This document shows positions 7,797 to 17,472 of a stretch of 64,000 nucleotides of DNA, one piece after another (positions within the stretch are counted from its first letter, which is position 1; each line of letters begins with the position of its first letter). The DNA lies in NCBI GenBank assembly GCA_040756745.1, contig JBFLYO010000002.1, forward strand, positions 1-64,000, written 5' to 3'. The position numbers were made by a program, and so were the translations under genes. The notes under the pieces were generated by a model. The model ran no database searches, had not been told where the DNA came from, and was given only the letters and a program-made list of their open reading frames with translations. This DNA is from JBFLYO01 sp040756745 (lineage in GTDB: Bacteria > Bacteroidota > Ignavibacteria > UBA10030 > UBA6906).

Positions 7797-9653
7797 CTAT
7801 TTCTTGAGCACGCCTTTCAGAATATCCTTCACCTTCCCCTTCTTTTCCTTCTCCAGGCGGTCCGTCAGCTCCTTTTTCTTTGATTCCACCATCGCAAGCT
7901 TGTCGCTCAGGAGTCCCTGGTAGGTGCTCAGTTGTCTTTCGATCAGGGCCCGCTTCTCCGCCACCAGCTTCTCGACCTCGGCCCGTTTCGCTGAGACTAC
8001 TGCGTCAAGTTTGGCCTTCAGCGACTGCTGGAGTTTTGTCAGCTCCGCGCCGAGGACCATCTGCACACGTTTGGCGATGGCGTCGTCCAGATCCGTTGCC
8101 AGCGCCACGTCGAATCCCTTCGGCGTGGTCCAGAGGCGGAGCTGGACTTCAAAAGCGTTAATCCCGGACAGGACGTCGCGAACAATCCGCCCAAGGGTAT
8201 TCTTCGGGGGTCCCGCAAAATTCACGGTAAAGCGGGAGAGGGACATTGCAGTGTTTGCGTCAAAGGCGTTCCCCGGAACTGTGATCTTCACCTTTGACGT
8301 CATTCTGGCGTCGGTGATCTTCGCTGCCAGGAAGTCCTCCTTTCCCAGGGAGAACTGCTTGACCGGAACACCTCCCAGGGAGGCGGCATACTCGTCGAAC
8401 GGTACATCCTTCGTCCGGTCGACCACCGCCGTAAGGGTAAACGCTCGCCCTCCTCCTTCGGTTCCTTCCAACGACGCACTGATCGGCACGCGGGTGATCG
8501 TCTGGTCGTTCGTGATGTTTCTGATTTCTCCCCTGGCGTGGATCGATTCTCCCGTGCCGGCGCTGTCGGTCCCTCCCGACACGAGAATCTTCTTGACCCA
8601 GAGTTTCGGATACGCGCGCTCGACGGGGAACTGGATGTCCTGCCCTCGCATACGGGGTGGCGACTCGTACTCGGGCTTTGGGTGATAGGTCTTGATTTTC
8701 TCGCGCGCCAGATCGACCCAGTGGAGGTAAGACAGCGCCCGCTGGTACATCTCGTCCCCGACCAGGAGGCGGGCGATCCCCGCGGTGTTGAGATTCGGGA
8801 TCCGCGCCATGCCCTTGAGACGGGTGAAGTCGTCGCCCAGCACCTGCTCGATCCTGCCGGCCGAGGCCGTCAGTGCACCGACGTCACTCGTCAGGGAAGC
8901 GCGCCGTGCGTCAAAGGTCGTCCGAATCTCGTTTACTCCCTTTACCGCATTATCGACGGTACTGATCGCAGAGGTGATTGCCGGGAGTGTGTTGAGCTGG
9001 GAAGTATTGATCGACTTGATCCCGGCTTCGATATCGGTAAGCCTTGCTTTCGATGTTTCGAAATCGGCCGCCGCGGCGTCCCATTGGCGCGAAAGACTCT
9101 GCGCCTGCGCCCTGACCGAGTCAAGCAGGGGGAGGGTTCGGATATCGAGGGCCTTGACGAGGCTGTCGACGTTGATCCCCGCGGCGAACAGATTCAGGTT
9201 GGTCATCGGAGTCTTCTCGACCGTCTTGTCGAGCGCAGCCTGCGCCTGCGTCACGAATGGGGCGGGCGCGCCCGGCGGCGGCTCCTTCTTCGGCGGTTTC
9301 GGAATCGAACCGTCGGTGGTCCGCCGCGTTCCGAGGATCAGCTCGTTGACCTCCATGGTCTCGATGATGTACTTTCCGCGCAAGAGCTGCCCCGCGTCCA
9401 TGGCGAAGCGAACCGTCCCGGTCTCGGCAACGTTCTTCCATCCATCATTCGGATCGGTCACCTGCAGGCGGGTCCAGCGGATGCCGAGCGGGAAGAGCGT
9501 CAGATGAAGGCCGTCGATCTCGACCTTTGCGCCCACGGCCTTATCCCCTGCGTATTCAAGTCCGGCTTCCACCCAGGAATCGATAAAGAGATAGACCACG
9601 ACCGCGACAACCAGGAACGGAACGAAAACGAAATAGACGAATTTCTTTCTCAT
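7797..9653 (-). CDS. TIGR03545 family membrane-anchored protein
   Basis: I place the start at the ATG at 9653 (MRKKFVYFVFVPFLVVAVVV). The in-frame extension upstream is arginine-rich shadow of the neighbouring TIGR03546 gene. The product has one N-terminal membrane helix and an AsmA-like opening region (GAKVEIDGLHLTLFPLGIRW). A long helical middle section follows, then a beta-rich part and a C-terminal coiled coil (about residues 530-610) ending in a lysine-rich tail. The family is uncharacterised but is known to occur in outer-membrane bacteria as a two-gene pair with TIGR03546, which is exactly the case here with a two-base gap. An envelope role, perhaps in lipid transport as for AsmA-like proteins, is only inference. 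Confidence 0.88.
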   Translation of the reverse strand: MRKKFVYFVFVPFLVVAVVVYLFIDSWVEAGLEYAGDKAVGAKVEIDGLHLTLFPLGIRWTRLQVTDPNDGWKNVAETGTVRFAMDAGQLLRGKYIIETMEVNELILGTRRTTDGSIPKPPKKEPPPGAPAPFVTQAQAALDKTVEKTPMTNLNLFAAGINVDSLVKALDIRTLPLLDSVRAQAQSLSRQWDAAAADFETSKARLTDIEAGIKSINTSQLNTLPAITSAISTVDNAVKGVNEIRTTFDARRASLTSDVGALTASAGRIEQVLGDDFTRLKGMARIPNLNTAGIARLLVGDEMYQRALSYLHWVDLAREKIKTYHPKPEYESPPRMRGQDIQFPVERAYPKLWVKKILVSGGTDSAGTGESIHARGEIRNITNDQTITRVPISASLEGTEGGGRAFTLTAVVDRTKDVPFDEYAASLGGVPVKQFSLGKEDFLAAKITDARMTSKVKITVPGNAFDANTAMSLSRFTVNFAGPPKNTLGRIVRDVLSGINAFEVQLRLWTTPKGFDVALATDLDDAIAKRVQMVLGAELTKLQQSLKAKLDAVVSAKRAEVEKLVAEKRALIERQLSTYQGLLSDKLAMVESKKKELTDRLEKEKKGKVKDILKGVLKK

Positions 9654-9655
9654 GG

Positions 9656-10180
9656 CTACCCTTTCAGATCGCGGATGCGCTGGTACCACCGGACGAGCGC
9701 ACTCCGGTTGATCATCTGGTAGATCTTCCAGCGTTCGACGCGCGAGTGGATGTGCGTCCGGTAGGCCACGACGAAGCGCTTCATCCCCACGAACACCGGG
9801 ACGAAGAGCGCCAGGGCGGTCAGGAAGCTCCCCATGACGACGGTATTGTTGAAGCGGGTGAGGGGAGCGATGGGGGCGTTGTACATCCAGGTCCAGAGTC
9901 CCTTCAGGCCGTCGATGTTCACCAGGACCTGATAGCCCAGCCAGTGGAAAAACGGGTCGACCAGGAACGCGATCAGGCTGCAGAGTGTCAGCGAGAGAAG
10001 TGCCGCGGAGAGGTTGACGTCGATGCACAGCAGCACGAGCCAGACCGCAACTCCCTGCAGCGTCAGCATCGGCGATAACCCCAGGATCGACCCCAGCGCG
10101 AACCCGCCTGCCACCTGGGCGGGCGTCTGTCCCTCGCGCAGGATCTTAAAGAAGTCACGGATGATCTTCAGCCAGAACAT
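9656..10180 (-). CDS. TIGR03546 family (DUF2062-like) membrane protein
   Basis: A 174-residue integral membrane protein with GGFALGSILGLSPMLTLQG near the N-terminus, a Gly/Pro-rich segment typical of DUF2062-like proteins, and about three or four hydrophobic helices. It ends in a basic cytoplasmic tail (RVERWKIYQMINRSALVRW). It is the known genomic partner of the TIGR03545 family, whose gene starts two bases after its stop. A CCGGAG sequence lies about 7 bases before the ATG. Its function is unknown; the pair presumably acts together in the cell envelope. Confidence 0.88.
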   Translation of the reverse strand: MFWLKIIRDFFKILREGQTPAQVAGGFALGSILGLSPMLTLQGVAVWLVLLCIDVNLSAALLSLTLCSLIAFLVDPFFHWLGYQVLVNIDGLKGLWTWMYNAPIAPLTRFNNTVVMGSFLTALALFVPVFVGMKRFVVAYRTHIHSRVERWKIYQMINRSALVRWYQRIRDLKG

Positions 10181-10241
10181 GGTGGCTCCGGAGAGTATTC
10201 AATGGAAAGACCGACGCCCGAACAGCGTGCCGGTGCCTGCT

Positions 10242-10745
10242 TCAGACGGCGGGGGGCTCCTTGCCGAAGGCGCGCCACTCCTGCCGGGCCGGACCGAACA
10301 GGCCGGGAACCTGCAGTCCCGCCTGCCGCATGAGCACGGTCATCTGTCCGCGATGATGGATCAGGTGATGGACCAGGGCGGTCAGCGTCGCTCCTCGTTC
10401 CCACTGACGCCCGTAGGCCTGGTCCTTCACGGCGAGCGTGGCGTCCGTCCACTTCTGTGTCACCTGCTCAAGCAGGGCAATAGCCGCGTCGCTGTACGCT
10501 TTGAAAATCTCCTTCGCCGATGCAGGGACGGGGGCATCGTCCGCGGGGCCGACGGGCGAGAGACCTGTGATCTCCATTGCCTCGGTGATATTCCTGGTGA
10601 TGTGCCAGGCGAGGCGGCCGAGGGTGCGCCCCTCGGGATCCACCTGCTCGCCGAGGGACCGATCGGTGAGATGCTTGAACAGTTTCTGCGTGGATTCGAG
10701 TTCGCGCGACCAGACGTGCTGGAAATCGACGATGGTCCGGATCAT
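10242..10745 (-). CDS. DinB/YfiT-like four-helix-bundle protein
   Basis: The 167-residue protein has the DinB superfamily layout: a first helix with FQHVWSRELESTQKLFKHL, a middle histidine in GRLAWHITRNI, and late histidines in ALVHHLIHHRGQMTVLMRQ. These three places normally supply the metal triad. The superfamily includes thiol-dependent metal enzymes and stress-induced proteins; the reaction here cannot be told. It lies 37 bases after the RsbRD-like gene and 61 bases before TIGR03546, so it is probably in the same transcript. Confidence 0.85.
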   Translation of the reverse strand: MIRTIVDFQHVWSRELESTQKLFKHLTDRSLGEQVDPEGRTLGRLAWHITRNITEAMEITGLSPVGPADDAPVPASAKEIFKAYSDAAIALLEQVTQKWTDATLAVKDQAYGRQWERGATLTALVHHLIHHRGQMTVLMRQAGLQVPGLFGPARQEWRAFGKEPPAV

Positions 10746-10782
10746 GGTGTGATGGTGTCAAGAGTACTGTGCGTTGCGCGGC

Positions 10783-11241
10783 TCAGCTCCCCTCCAGGCC
10801 GGTGAAGAGCGAGTGGAGGTCGAGCGATGAGGCTTTGTTCCTGCTGGCGAGGGTGACATACCGCCGTGCAAGGGCGTCCTTCCCCGTGCCCAGCACCGTG
10901 CTGATCAATCCCAGCGCCTCCGCGTAGTCCGCAGGGGGAAGCTCCTTGATGATGCGCATCCAGATCGACTCTTCCAGCACGTTGAAGGCAGTTTGGACCT
11001 CCCAGATATCATACCCGGCTTCGTAACGCTCCCGCGCGACCGCATCGGCATGGGCGATCATGGGGCCGAGGTTCCGCTCCTTCACCGCGCGGGTGGTGAG
11101 TACGTACAGCGCCTTCAGCCGCTGGTGGACATGTTCCGTGCCTGCTTTTTCGTAGTTGCGGAGGTGCGAACGCGACATCGCCGCGGCAGCATCAGCAAGG
11201 ATTTCCGCTGTGCGGTCTTTCAAGAGATCGTGGAGAGTCAT
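10783..11241 (-). CDS. RsbRD-N-like sensor domain protein
   Basis: A 152-residue all-helical protein opening with LHDLLKDRTAEILADAAAAM and containing ERYEAGYDIWEVQTAFNVLEESIW. This resembles the N-terminal sensory domain of RsbT co-antagonists (RsbRD_N), which in those proteins precedes a STAS domain. Here no STAS or output domain follows, so it is a stand-alone sensor or adaptor. The SpoIIE phosphatase gene at 32.6 kb shows that the organism has partner-switching components. A good TTG-N20-TATATTGA promoter lies directly upstream. The family call is moderately sure. Confidence 0.65.
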   Translation of the reverse strand: MTLHDLLKDRTAEILADAAAAMSRSHLRNYEKAGTEHVHQRLKALYVLTTRAVKERNLGPMIAHADAVARERYEAGYDIWEVQTAFNVLEESIWMRIIKELPPADYAEALGLISTVLGTGKDALARRYVTLASRNKASSLDLHSLFTGLEGS

Positions 11242-11272
11242 GCCAGAGAAAGGAGAGATGGAGTTTCGTCAT

Positions 11273-11303
11273 TCAATATACGGGCTCTCTCCCACTGTTG
11301 CAA
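11273..11303 (-). promoter_or_regulatory. Promoter for the RsbRD-DinB-TIGR03546/45-DUF1028-rho run
   Basis: Read on the minus strand: TTG (11303-11301), 20 bases, TATATTGA (11280-11273). The start codon is 32 bases downstream. Box sequence and spacing match the other promoters proposed in this window. Confidence 0.6.
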
Positions 11304-11909
11304 TTGATGTGACGGGCGTTTTTCCGGCGCGAGGATCAATCTCCCCGAGAAGGCAACCTCGCCAACCCTTGACATTCTCCTAGAGAAAAGCCAGATTCCC
11401 ATCAGCACCCCTGCTTCCAGATTTAGCCGGCAGCGTTTCGGGATGAATCCCGGCCAATTCATCCTGAACCGGTGGAGTCTGCGGAGTGAGTTCCCATCGA
11501 TAACCAACAGTTCTTTCCTGAGAGTTTCAGTATCCCCCGGCATCCGGCAAGGAAGAACAAGTTGCGTGCAAACAGTATTCCTACTGATTTGTCTTTCTCA
11601 ATCTCGACTTCGAACTCAGCCCCAACACCCTCGGTAGAATCAGAACAAGGGTCGGGGCTTGGGGCTTGACAATACAAATTTAATTCACCAGAATTTATTG
11701 TCGCTCAATCCAGACCGTTGTTTGGAGACTGGCCCCTTCGAGCGATCCCGACTCTCTCCCCTCCCGGCATCGCTCGCAGCCGCCTTTCTCCTGCAATCCT
11801 GATACTTCTGTGCACTTGTGAAACCTTGCAGTTGTTGCGCATGGTGAGCGCGGATCTGTTGATAGCTGTTGTGATAAACGCAAGTTTCCCTTCGACCCAG
11901 AGCTCTAAG
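11304..11909. other. Intergenic region without recognisable gene
   Basis: About 600 bases between the divergent RsbRD-like gene and the BNR-repeat gene. It is visibly richer in A/T than the flanking minus-strand operon. Short open frames occur on both strands, but none has a family resemblance or a ribosome-binding site I would trust. No convincing hairpin-plus-T-tract or TTG-N20-TAnnTT promoter was found for the downstream plus-strand gene. Confidence 0.5.
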
Positions 11910-14189
11910 ATGAACTGCGGGGGGCGCGAAAGATCCATCCTGTGGCGCGTTCTTGCATTGATCGTATCCGCTTTAGCATCTGTAACCGGAGCGAATTCGC
12001 AATTGCGGACGGTTGGTCCTCCCGGTGGTCGGATCAGCGGCATAGCAATCAACCCTGTGAACCCTTCAATTGTCTATGCGAGCACTCAAGAGGGAGCATT
12101 CTTCCGTAGCTCGAATAGCGGAGGGCTTTCTGAGGCAATGCTCGCCTATCCCGGGACCGCTGGCGGACAGATCGCCATAGATCCTCAGCGGCCGGGAATC
12201 CTCTTCAGGAGCATCTGGAAAAGCACGGATGAAGGTCGAAGCTGGAGACAAATGGACGGGGGCGGGACCCAATTCGCGATCAATCCGATCGACCCGGACG
12301 TTGTCTTCTGCACATCAAACGTCAGCAATATCAAATTGAGTCGAGACGGTGGTGGATCGTGGGCTACGGTATATACGCTGCCCACAAACGCGACACTAAT
12401 TTCGATATCCGTCGCAGACACATCCGTTCTCTACGCTGGCGGCTCACCCGTTATTTACAAGAGCACGAATTCGGGTGCTTCCTGGACCAATACAACATCT
12501 TCCCTGGGCGGCATCATTGCAACCTCGATAGCGATTCAGAACAGCTCGGCCGATGTCGTCTACATCGGGACCTTCGACCAGGGGATCTTCAAGACAACAG
12601 ATGGGGGGCTCACTTGGAGAAATATGTTGTCCGCGCCAAACGTGTACGATGTTGCGATCGATCCAGTAGATAGTTCCAATGTCTATGCTGTGACGGGTGA
12701 CTACCTGTACTACGCAGTAGGGCATGTCTTCAAATCTACCGACGCGGGCGAAAGTTGGCACACGATGGATGTCGGCTTGCCGGACTCGTTGAACCGGTAC
12801 TTGAGCGCCGTGTGCATTAACCCACAATCCCCCGAGGAGGTCTACGTTGGAACGTACGGGTGGGGCGCCTATCGATCGACGAACGGAGGCGCGACATGGC
12901 AGCAGACTAATCTGGCCACGGGCCCCGTGATGAGTATCTGGTCTTCCCCGGATAGCGTGGGACATATTTACGCCGGTACTAACGATCTGGGGATCATGGT
13001 GACCAGAGATGGAGGAGCCAACTGGGCTCCCCTTGATTTTCGGCCCTATCGGACTGTTGAAGGTTACTTCCGCCAGTACCTCGTTGATCCTGCAGACCGC
13101 GGCGTCGCCTACGCAGTAGGCCTCACTGTAGGCCTCTTTCGAAGTGTCGATGCGGGTTCCACATGGGTCTTGGTCAGAGGTTCCGATTTTGACACGTATG
13201 TCAGCGCAGTTGCCGTACACCCGCTGAGTTCCGATACCCTCTTTGTCGGCCATGCAGGCCCCTTTGGTAGACGCCTCTACCGTAGCTCAGATCGTGGCGT
13301 ATCTTGGACCGACGTGACACCGAACCTTTACCCGGTTGGGATTTTTCAGATCGTTTTTGACCCATCGAATCCAATGGTAGTATATGCGGGCGCGACTGAC
13401 GGGAAGGGAATTCTGAAATCCACGGATGGAGGGAGAGGGTGGAGTTCCTACAGAACCGGATTGTCCGGCACAGAAGGCCTCGCCAGTGATGTTTTCTGCG
13501 TAGCAGTTCGAAACGAGTTGCCGAGCATTCTGTATGCGGCGCAAAGAACCGGGGGGGGTGTAACTGGTTCGGTGAGCAAGAGCATCGACGGAGGTGAAAC
13601 CTGGACGCGGATTGATTCAATGCTAGGTCTATCAAACCCGCTGATAAACGGGAGATACGTTGCGATCAGTCCCACCTCAAGACAAAGAATCTATGCCAGC
13701 CTATACTCTGATGTCCAGGGGGGAAAGGGGGGGCTGTTTGTCACATCTGACGAGGGGGCGACGTGGAGGACGCTCTACGAGGGAGCTGTCGATCCGATAG
13801 CTATTGACCCATTCGATCCTTCGACAGTATACATCGGCACGCCGTTCGGCATTGTGAAAGCTATTGATACCGTTCTTGCAGGCATCGATACCCGCAATGA
13901 AAGGTTCCCAACAGGATTTGTTCTGTATCAGAACTACCCCAACCCTTTTAATTCGATGACCCGGCTTGAATACGATCTAAAGCAGAGCATGCATGTGAGA
14001 ATTCTCATCTACGATCTGCTCGGGAGGGTGGTGAAATCGTTGATAGATGCTGATCAGAGTGCAGGTGAGTACGAAGTCATGTGGGACGGAAGAAACGACG
14101 CAGGGGCCATGCTGTCATCGGGTCTTTATTTCTACACTCTGAAGGGGGGCCCGGGAAAAGAAACGAGAATTCTTGGCATACTCAGGTAA
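11910..14189 (+). CDS. Secreted BNR/sortilin-like propeller protein with T9SS sorting domain
   Basis: I chose the ATG at 11910 because it gives a signal peptide (RVLALIVSALASVTGANS). About ten BNR-type units with SxDxGxxW Asp boxes follow (for example STDEGRSW, TTDGGLTW, SSDRGVSW), as in sialidase- and Vps10-like propellers. The last 90 residues form a type IX secretion type A sorting domain: QNYPNPFNS, LLGRVVKSL, LSSGLYFYTLKGG. It should therefore be exported across both membranes and attached to or released from the surface. Without an obvious catalytic site the propeller is probably a binding module. The gene lies 29 bases before a secreted subtilase, and both sit in the A/T-richer patch, perhaps acquired. 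Confidence 0.85.
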   Translation: MNCGGRERSILWRVLALIVSALASVTGANSQLRTVGPPGGRISGIAINPVNPSIVYASTQEGAFFRSSNSGGLSEAMLAYPGTAGGQIAIDPQRPGILFRSIWKSTDEGRSWRQMDGGGTQFAINPIDPDVVFCTSNVSNIKLSRDGGGSWATVYTLPTNATLISISVADTSVLYAGGSPVIYKSTNSGASWTNTTSSLGGIIATSIAIQNSSADVVYIGTFDQGIFKTTDGGLTWRNMLSAPNVYDVAIDPVDSSNVYAVTGDYLYYAVGHVFKSTDAGESWHTMDVGLPDSLNRYLSAVCINPQSPEEVYVGTYGWGAYRSTNGGATWQQTNLATGPVMSIWSSPDSVGHIYAGTNDLGIMVTRDGGANWAPLDFRPYRTVEGYFRQYLVDPADRGVAYAVGLTVGLFRSVDAGSTWVLVRGSDFDTYVSAVAVHPLSSDTLFVGHAGPFGRRLYRSSDRGVSWTDVTPNLYPVGIFQIVFDPSNPMVVYAGATDGKGILKSTDGGRGWSSYRTGLSGTEGLASDVFCVAVRNELPSILYAAQRTGGGVTGSVSKSIDGGETWTRIDSMLGLSNPLINGRYVAISPTSRQRIYASLYSDVQGGKGGLFVTSDEGATWRTLYEGAVDPIAIDPFDPSTVYIGTPFGIVKAIDTVLAGIDTRNERFPTGFVLYQNYPNPFNSMTRLEYDLKQSMHVRILIYDLLGRVVKSLIDADQSAGEYEVMWDGRNDAGAMLSSGLYFYTLKGGPGKETRILGILR

Positions 14190-14218
14190 CATACCACATC
14201 ACCGCCAAGGAGGTCAAC

Positions 14219-17200
14219 ATGAAAAGGATTATTAAGCTGCACAGCAGCGGATTGGTGACAGTCCTTTGTGCATTAATGGTTACGGCCCCAAACGGACTTA
14301 GTCAGGACACACTTACGCTCAGAGGCCGCGAATTCATACGAGTGGATCGCAGCTGGTACCGGGTTGATGGGCCGAGGAGGTACAAGGTAAATCCAGCCGT
14401 CATAACGGTTCGATTCAAACCTGGAGTGGCAACTGAAGCGAAGAACAACCTCCACCGGTCATTCGGCACAAACGTCCTAAGGGAGAACAGACTCGGTTTT
14501 ATCGATCTCCACATACCACAGTCTGCAGACCCTTTTGACGTGATTCAGAAATACCTTGAAAGCGGCATGGTTCAAGTCGCAGAGCCAAACACTTTTGGCG
14601 TTTACCTTGCGACGCCAAACGATCCCGGTTATCCAAGTCAGTGGCACCTCGCGAAAATCAATGCTCCAGGAGCCTGGGATATCGAAAGCGGTAAGCCAAC
14701 AGCTACCCTAGCGGTTCTCGATATGGGTCTTCAATTGAATCATCCTGATATTGGCCCTGGTACAGGGGCCAACAACTACGAGAACGTTTGGAAGAATAGT
14801 GGCGAAGACGAATGGAGTTCGCAATTCGAACCGAATACAGGCAATCATGTTGACGACGAATCGAATGGGTTCGTCGATGACTGGAAAGGGTGGAATCTTG
14901 ACCTGGGAAACAACGATACACGGCCCCAAGGTTTTCATGGAACGGCGGTCGCTGGTGTTGCCTGCGCCAAGACCAACAATTCTCTCGGAGTCGGGGGCCT
15001 GGCAGGTGGGTGGTCGACTGTTGGAACGCGTGTAATGATGGTAACCGTCGGAGACTTGTTTAGAATTCGCGGCGATGTTGTGGATGATGCGATCGTGTAC
15101 GCAGTGGATAACGGAGCGAAAATATTGAACATGAGCTTCGGAGTAGACCAGGCTGCGGCAATAGATTCGGCCCTCGAATACGCGCATACGACGAAGGGTG
15201 CGCTCTTGGTTGCTGCGTCTGGGAACGACAATGTAAACTCCGTCGATTATCCGGCCCGAGCTGCGTACGTCACTGCTGTAGGGGGCACCGGGCAGACGGA
15301 CTTGAGGGGAACCTGGATCAAGCGTCAGGTCCCACAAGGGGCTAACTGGGGTTCGGAACTTGATGTATCTGCCCCGTGCGTAGCCATTTACACTACGACG
15401 ACCACGACCCAGGGTGAGTATTTAACCGACAGCGGCACATCATATGCTGCCCCGCAGGTTTGTGGGCTTGCAGCCCTGATTTGGTCTATAGCTCCGTCAT
15501 TGACGAACGTGCAGGTTGAAACCATCATTACCTCCACAGCCGAAAAGGTTGGGGGGTACACTTACACGAACGGCCGGTCTCTGGAACTCGGATATGGGAG
15601 AATCAACGCCTATCTGGCACTGAAATATACAATCGAACACTTCAGCACCACTCTCGGAGGGCCCGGCACTACTGTCACGTTTACGGAGAACATTACGACT
15701 TCTGTGGGGACCACATTGACCATTCTACCAGGAACCACCATTAAATTTGCGTCTTCAAAGAGTCTTGCGATCAACGGTAGACTTGTTGCTCAGGGAACTG
15801 CAGGCTCTCGAATACGTTTCACCTCATCTTCGCCCACCGGCACTTGGGCCGGAATCGCTGTTACCGGTTCGGGCGCAAGTAACTCAGTGTTCGACTATGT
15901 GGACGTCGAACGCGTGCTGACGTACGGTGGGGCAGCGCTGAATGTGTACGGGGCCACCGGTCTCACATTCATCCACTCGACAATAACGAACTCCGCCAAC
16001 TACGGTACTACAGGGATCTACCTCACCAATGCAGGCACGCCAGAGATTGCATACAACAGGATTGTTGCATGTGCCAACTTTGGGGTAAAATTTTCAAACA
16101 CAAACGGCTATTTGTATCGAGACACTCTGACCTCAAACTCCACGGGGGGCGTGTGGTGTTACATGTCCTCACCACTATTTGGCAAGTGGGACTGGGAAGC
16201 GTATTTCGGAAACAACATAATCTCGGGCGGCACGTACGGGGTGTTCGCCGAATTCTATTCGAATCCATATATCGGCTCGCCGTACCTCACCCATGTAGGG
16301 TATAACCCCATCACGGACAACACGACCGCTCGCATCAAGACTTGGACGTACTGTACCGTCGACGCCTATAACAATTGGTGGGGTTTGAGCTCCCCGGACC
16401 CGACGTGGTTCCAGGCGTCTGATCACGCAACCATCGGCTGGTACCCATACCTGTATTCTCCCCCGGGCGGGGGAGGGCTCGCGAGTAGTGACCCGCCGCC
16501 AGCGCTCACAGCTGCAGGCGGCACCGAATCATCCGGGTTTGCTCGTTATATCAAGGAGGCGCGTGAGAAATGGATGAGCGGGGATGTTTCGCAGGCGCGT
16601 GATTTGTTTGCTGCATCGCTTCGTGAGGCAGCTTCGCCCGACGAAGCCGGAATGGCACTGATGGGGCTGATTGGTGTTTACTCGATTTCACGTGACGAAT
16701 CAGTTCCTTCGCTCGTGCGTTCCGAGACGCCCTCGAAGTTCCTAGGAGCGCCGATTATTCAAATCATGTGGGCTGAGCTGTCCCGCCTGGAGGGTGACGT
16801 TGCGGAGTCTGCACGTCTCTTCGGTGCGGTCATCAGTCAGAACAAGGGAACGGATGAAGGCAATTCGGCAATCATGCATCTGTTTAACATGTACATTTCC
16901 GAGCCCTCTACACGTAGTCTTGCAGCAGAGCTTCTGCCAGACCTGGAATCATCCCTCGGCGCCGAAAGTCATGCAGTGACGCAGGCAAAATGGATATCAG
17001 GAATTCTTGCGGAATCCGCGGGGGCGGCCGTGGACTTTACCACCCCCGGTAGCCCGAAGGAGAACAGTGCTCGAGAACTGAACGCTGAAGGCGTCCCCAC
17101 GTCATATGAGCTTTCATCGGCATTTCCGAATCCTTTCAATCCGCAAACCACCTTTCGAATTGCAGTGCCGCAGGGCGGCTTTGTTGATCTGAAGGTTTAC

Positions 17201-17383
17201 GATATGCTGGGACGAGAGGTGGCTGTGCTTTCGGAGGGGTATAACCGCCCAGGCTACCACACGGTAAGTTGGAACGCGGCCTCTTCGAGCGCCAGCGGCG
17301 TCTACTACGCCCGGCTCAATTTGACTGATGAGAACGGCAAGGGAGCCTTCAGCAAGGTAATCAAATTGATTCTCCTGAAGTAG
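14219..17383 (+). CDS. Secreted S8 subtilisin-like protease with beta-helix and T9SS sorting domain
   Basis: A strong AAGGAGG sequence ends 5 bases before the ATG at 14219. After a signal peptide and an inhibitor-like propeptide, the S8 triad is complete: D168 in LAVLDMGLQ (Met replaces the usual Thr of DTG), H240 in GFHGTAVAGVACA and S408 in SGTSYAAP, with oxyanion N336 in AASGNDN. Residues from about 460 to 760 form a Ser/Thr/Gly-rich parallel beta-helix with inner-loop phrases such as LTFIHSTITNSANYG. A helical TPR-like part follows. The last 85 residues are a T9SS type A domain (SSAFPNPFNPQT, GREVAVL, SASGVYYARL). It is predicted to be an extracellular protease exported by the type IX system. 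Confidence 0.92.
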   Translation: MKRIIKLHSSGLVTVLCALMVTAPNGLSQDTLTLRGREFIRVDRSWYRVDGPRRYKVNPAVITVRFKPGVATEAKNNLHRSFGTNVLRENRLGFIDLHIPQSADPFDVIQKYLESGMVQVAEPNTFGVYLATPNDPGYPSQWHLAKINAPGAWDIESGKPTATLAVLDMGLQLNHPDIGPGTGANNYENVWKNSGEDEWSSQFEPNTGNHVDDESNGFVDDWKGWNLDLGNNDTRPQGFHGTAVAGVACAKTNNSLGVGGLAGGWSTVGTRVMMVTVGDLFRIRGDVVDDAIVYAVDNGAKILNMSFGVDQAAAIDSALEYAHTTKGALLVAASGNDNVNSVDYPARAAYVTAVGGTGQTDLRGTWIKRQVPQGANWGSELDVSAPCVAIYTTTTTTQGEYLTDSGTSYAAPQVCGLAALIWSIAPSLTNVQVETIITSTAEKVGGYTYTNGRSLELGYGRINAYLALKYTIEHFSTTLGGPGTTVTFTENITTSVGTTLTILPGTTIKFASSKSLAINGRLVAQGTAGSRIRFTSSSPTGTWAGIAVTGSGASNSVFDYVDVERVLTYGGAALNVYGATGLTFIHSTITNSANYGTTGIYLTNAGTPEIAYNRIVACANFGVKFSNTNGYLYRDTLTSNSTGGVWCYMSSPLFGKWDWEAYFGNNIISGGTYGVFAEFYSNPYIGSPYLTHVGYNPITDNTTARIKTWTYCTVDAYNNWWGLSSPDPTWFQASDHATIGWYPYLYSPPGGGGLASSDPPPALTAAGGTESSGFARYIKEAREKWMSGDVSQARDLFAASLREAASPDEAGMALMGLIGVYSISRDESVPSLVRSETPSKFLGAPIIQIMWAELSRLEGDVAESARLFGAVISQNKGTDEGNSAIMHLFNMYISEPSTRSLAAELLPDLESSLGAESHAVTQAKWISGILAESAGAAVDFTTPGSPKENSARELNAEGVPTSYELSSAFPNPFNPQTTFRIAVPQGGFVDLKVYDMLGREVAVLSEGYNRPGYHTVSWNAASSSASGVYYARLNLTDENGKGAFSKVIKLILLK

Positions 17384-17472
17384 CCTGTGAGGTCACACGG
17401 CGATTCCTTTACAGTCCGTTCTCTGTGCTCCAATGCGATTGGGTCAACCCGATCAGCAAGTGCGCGCCGCTC

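Noticed and set aside
8538..9722. Plus-strand frame of 394 codons opposite TIGR03545
   Set aside because: Arg/Asp-rich translation without any motif; the minus-strand gene is a clear family member.
17384..17400. Possible hairpin after the subtilase stop (TGTGA/TCACA)
   Set aside because: The two-base loop and five pairs are too weak for a terminator and no T-tract follows.
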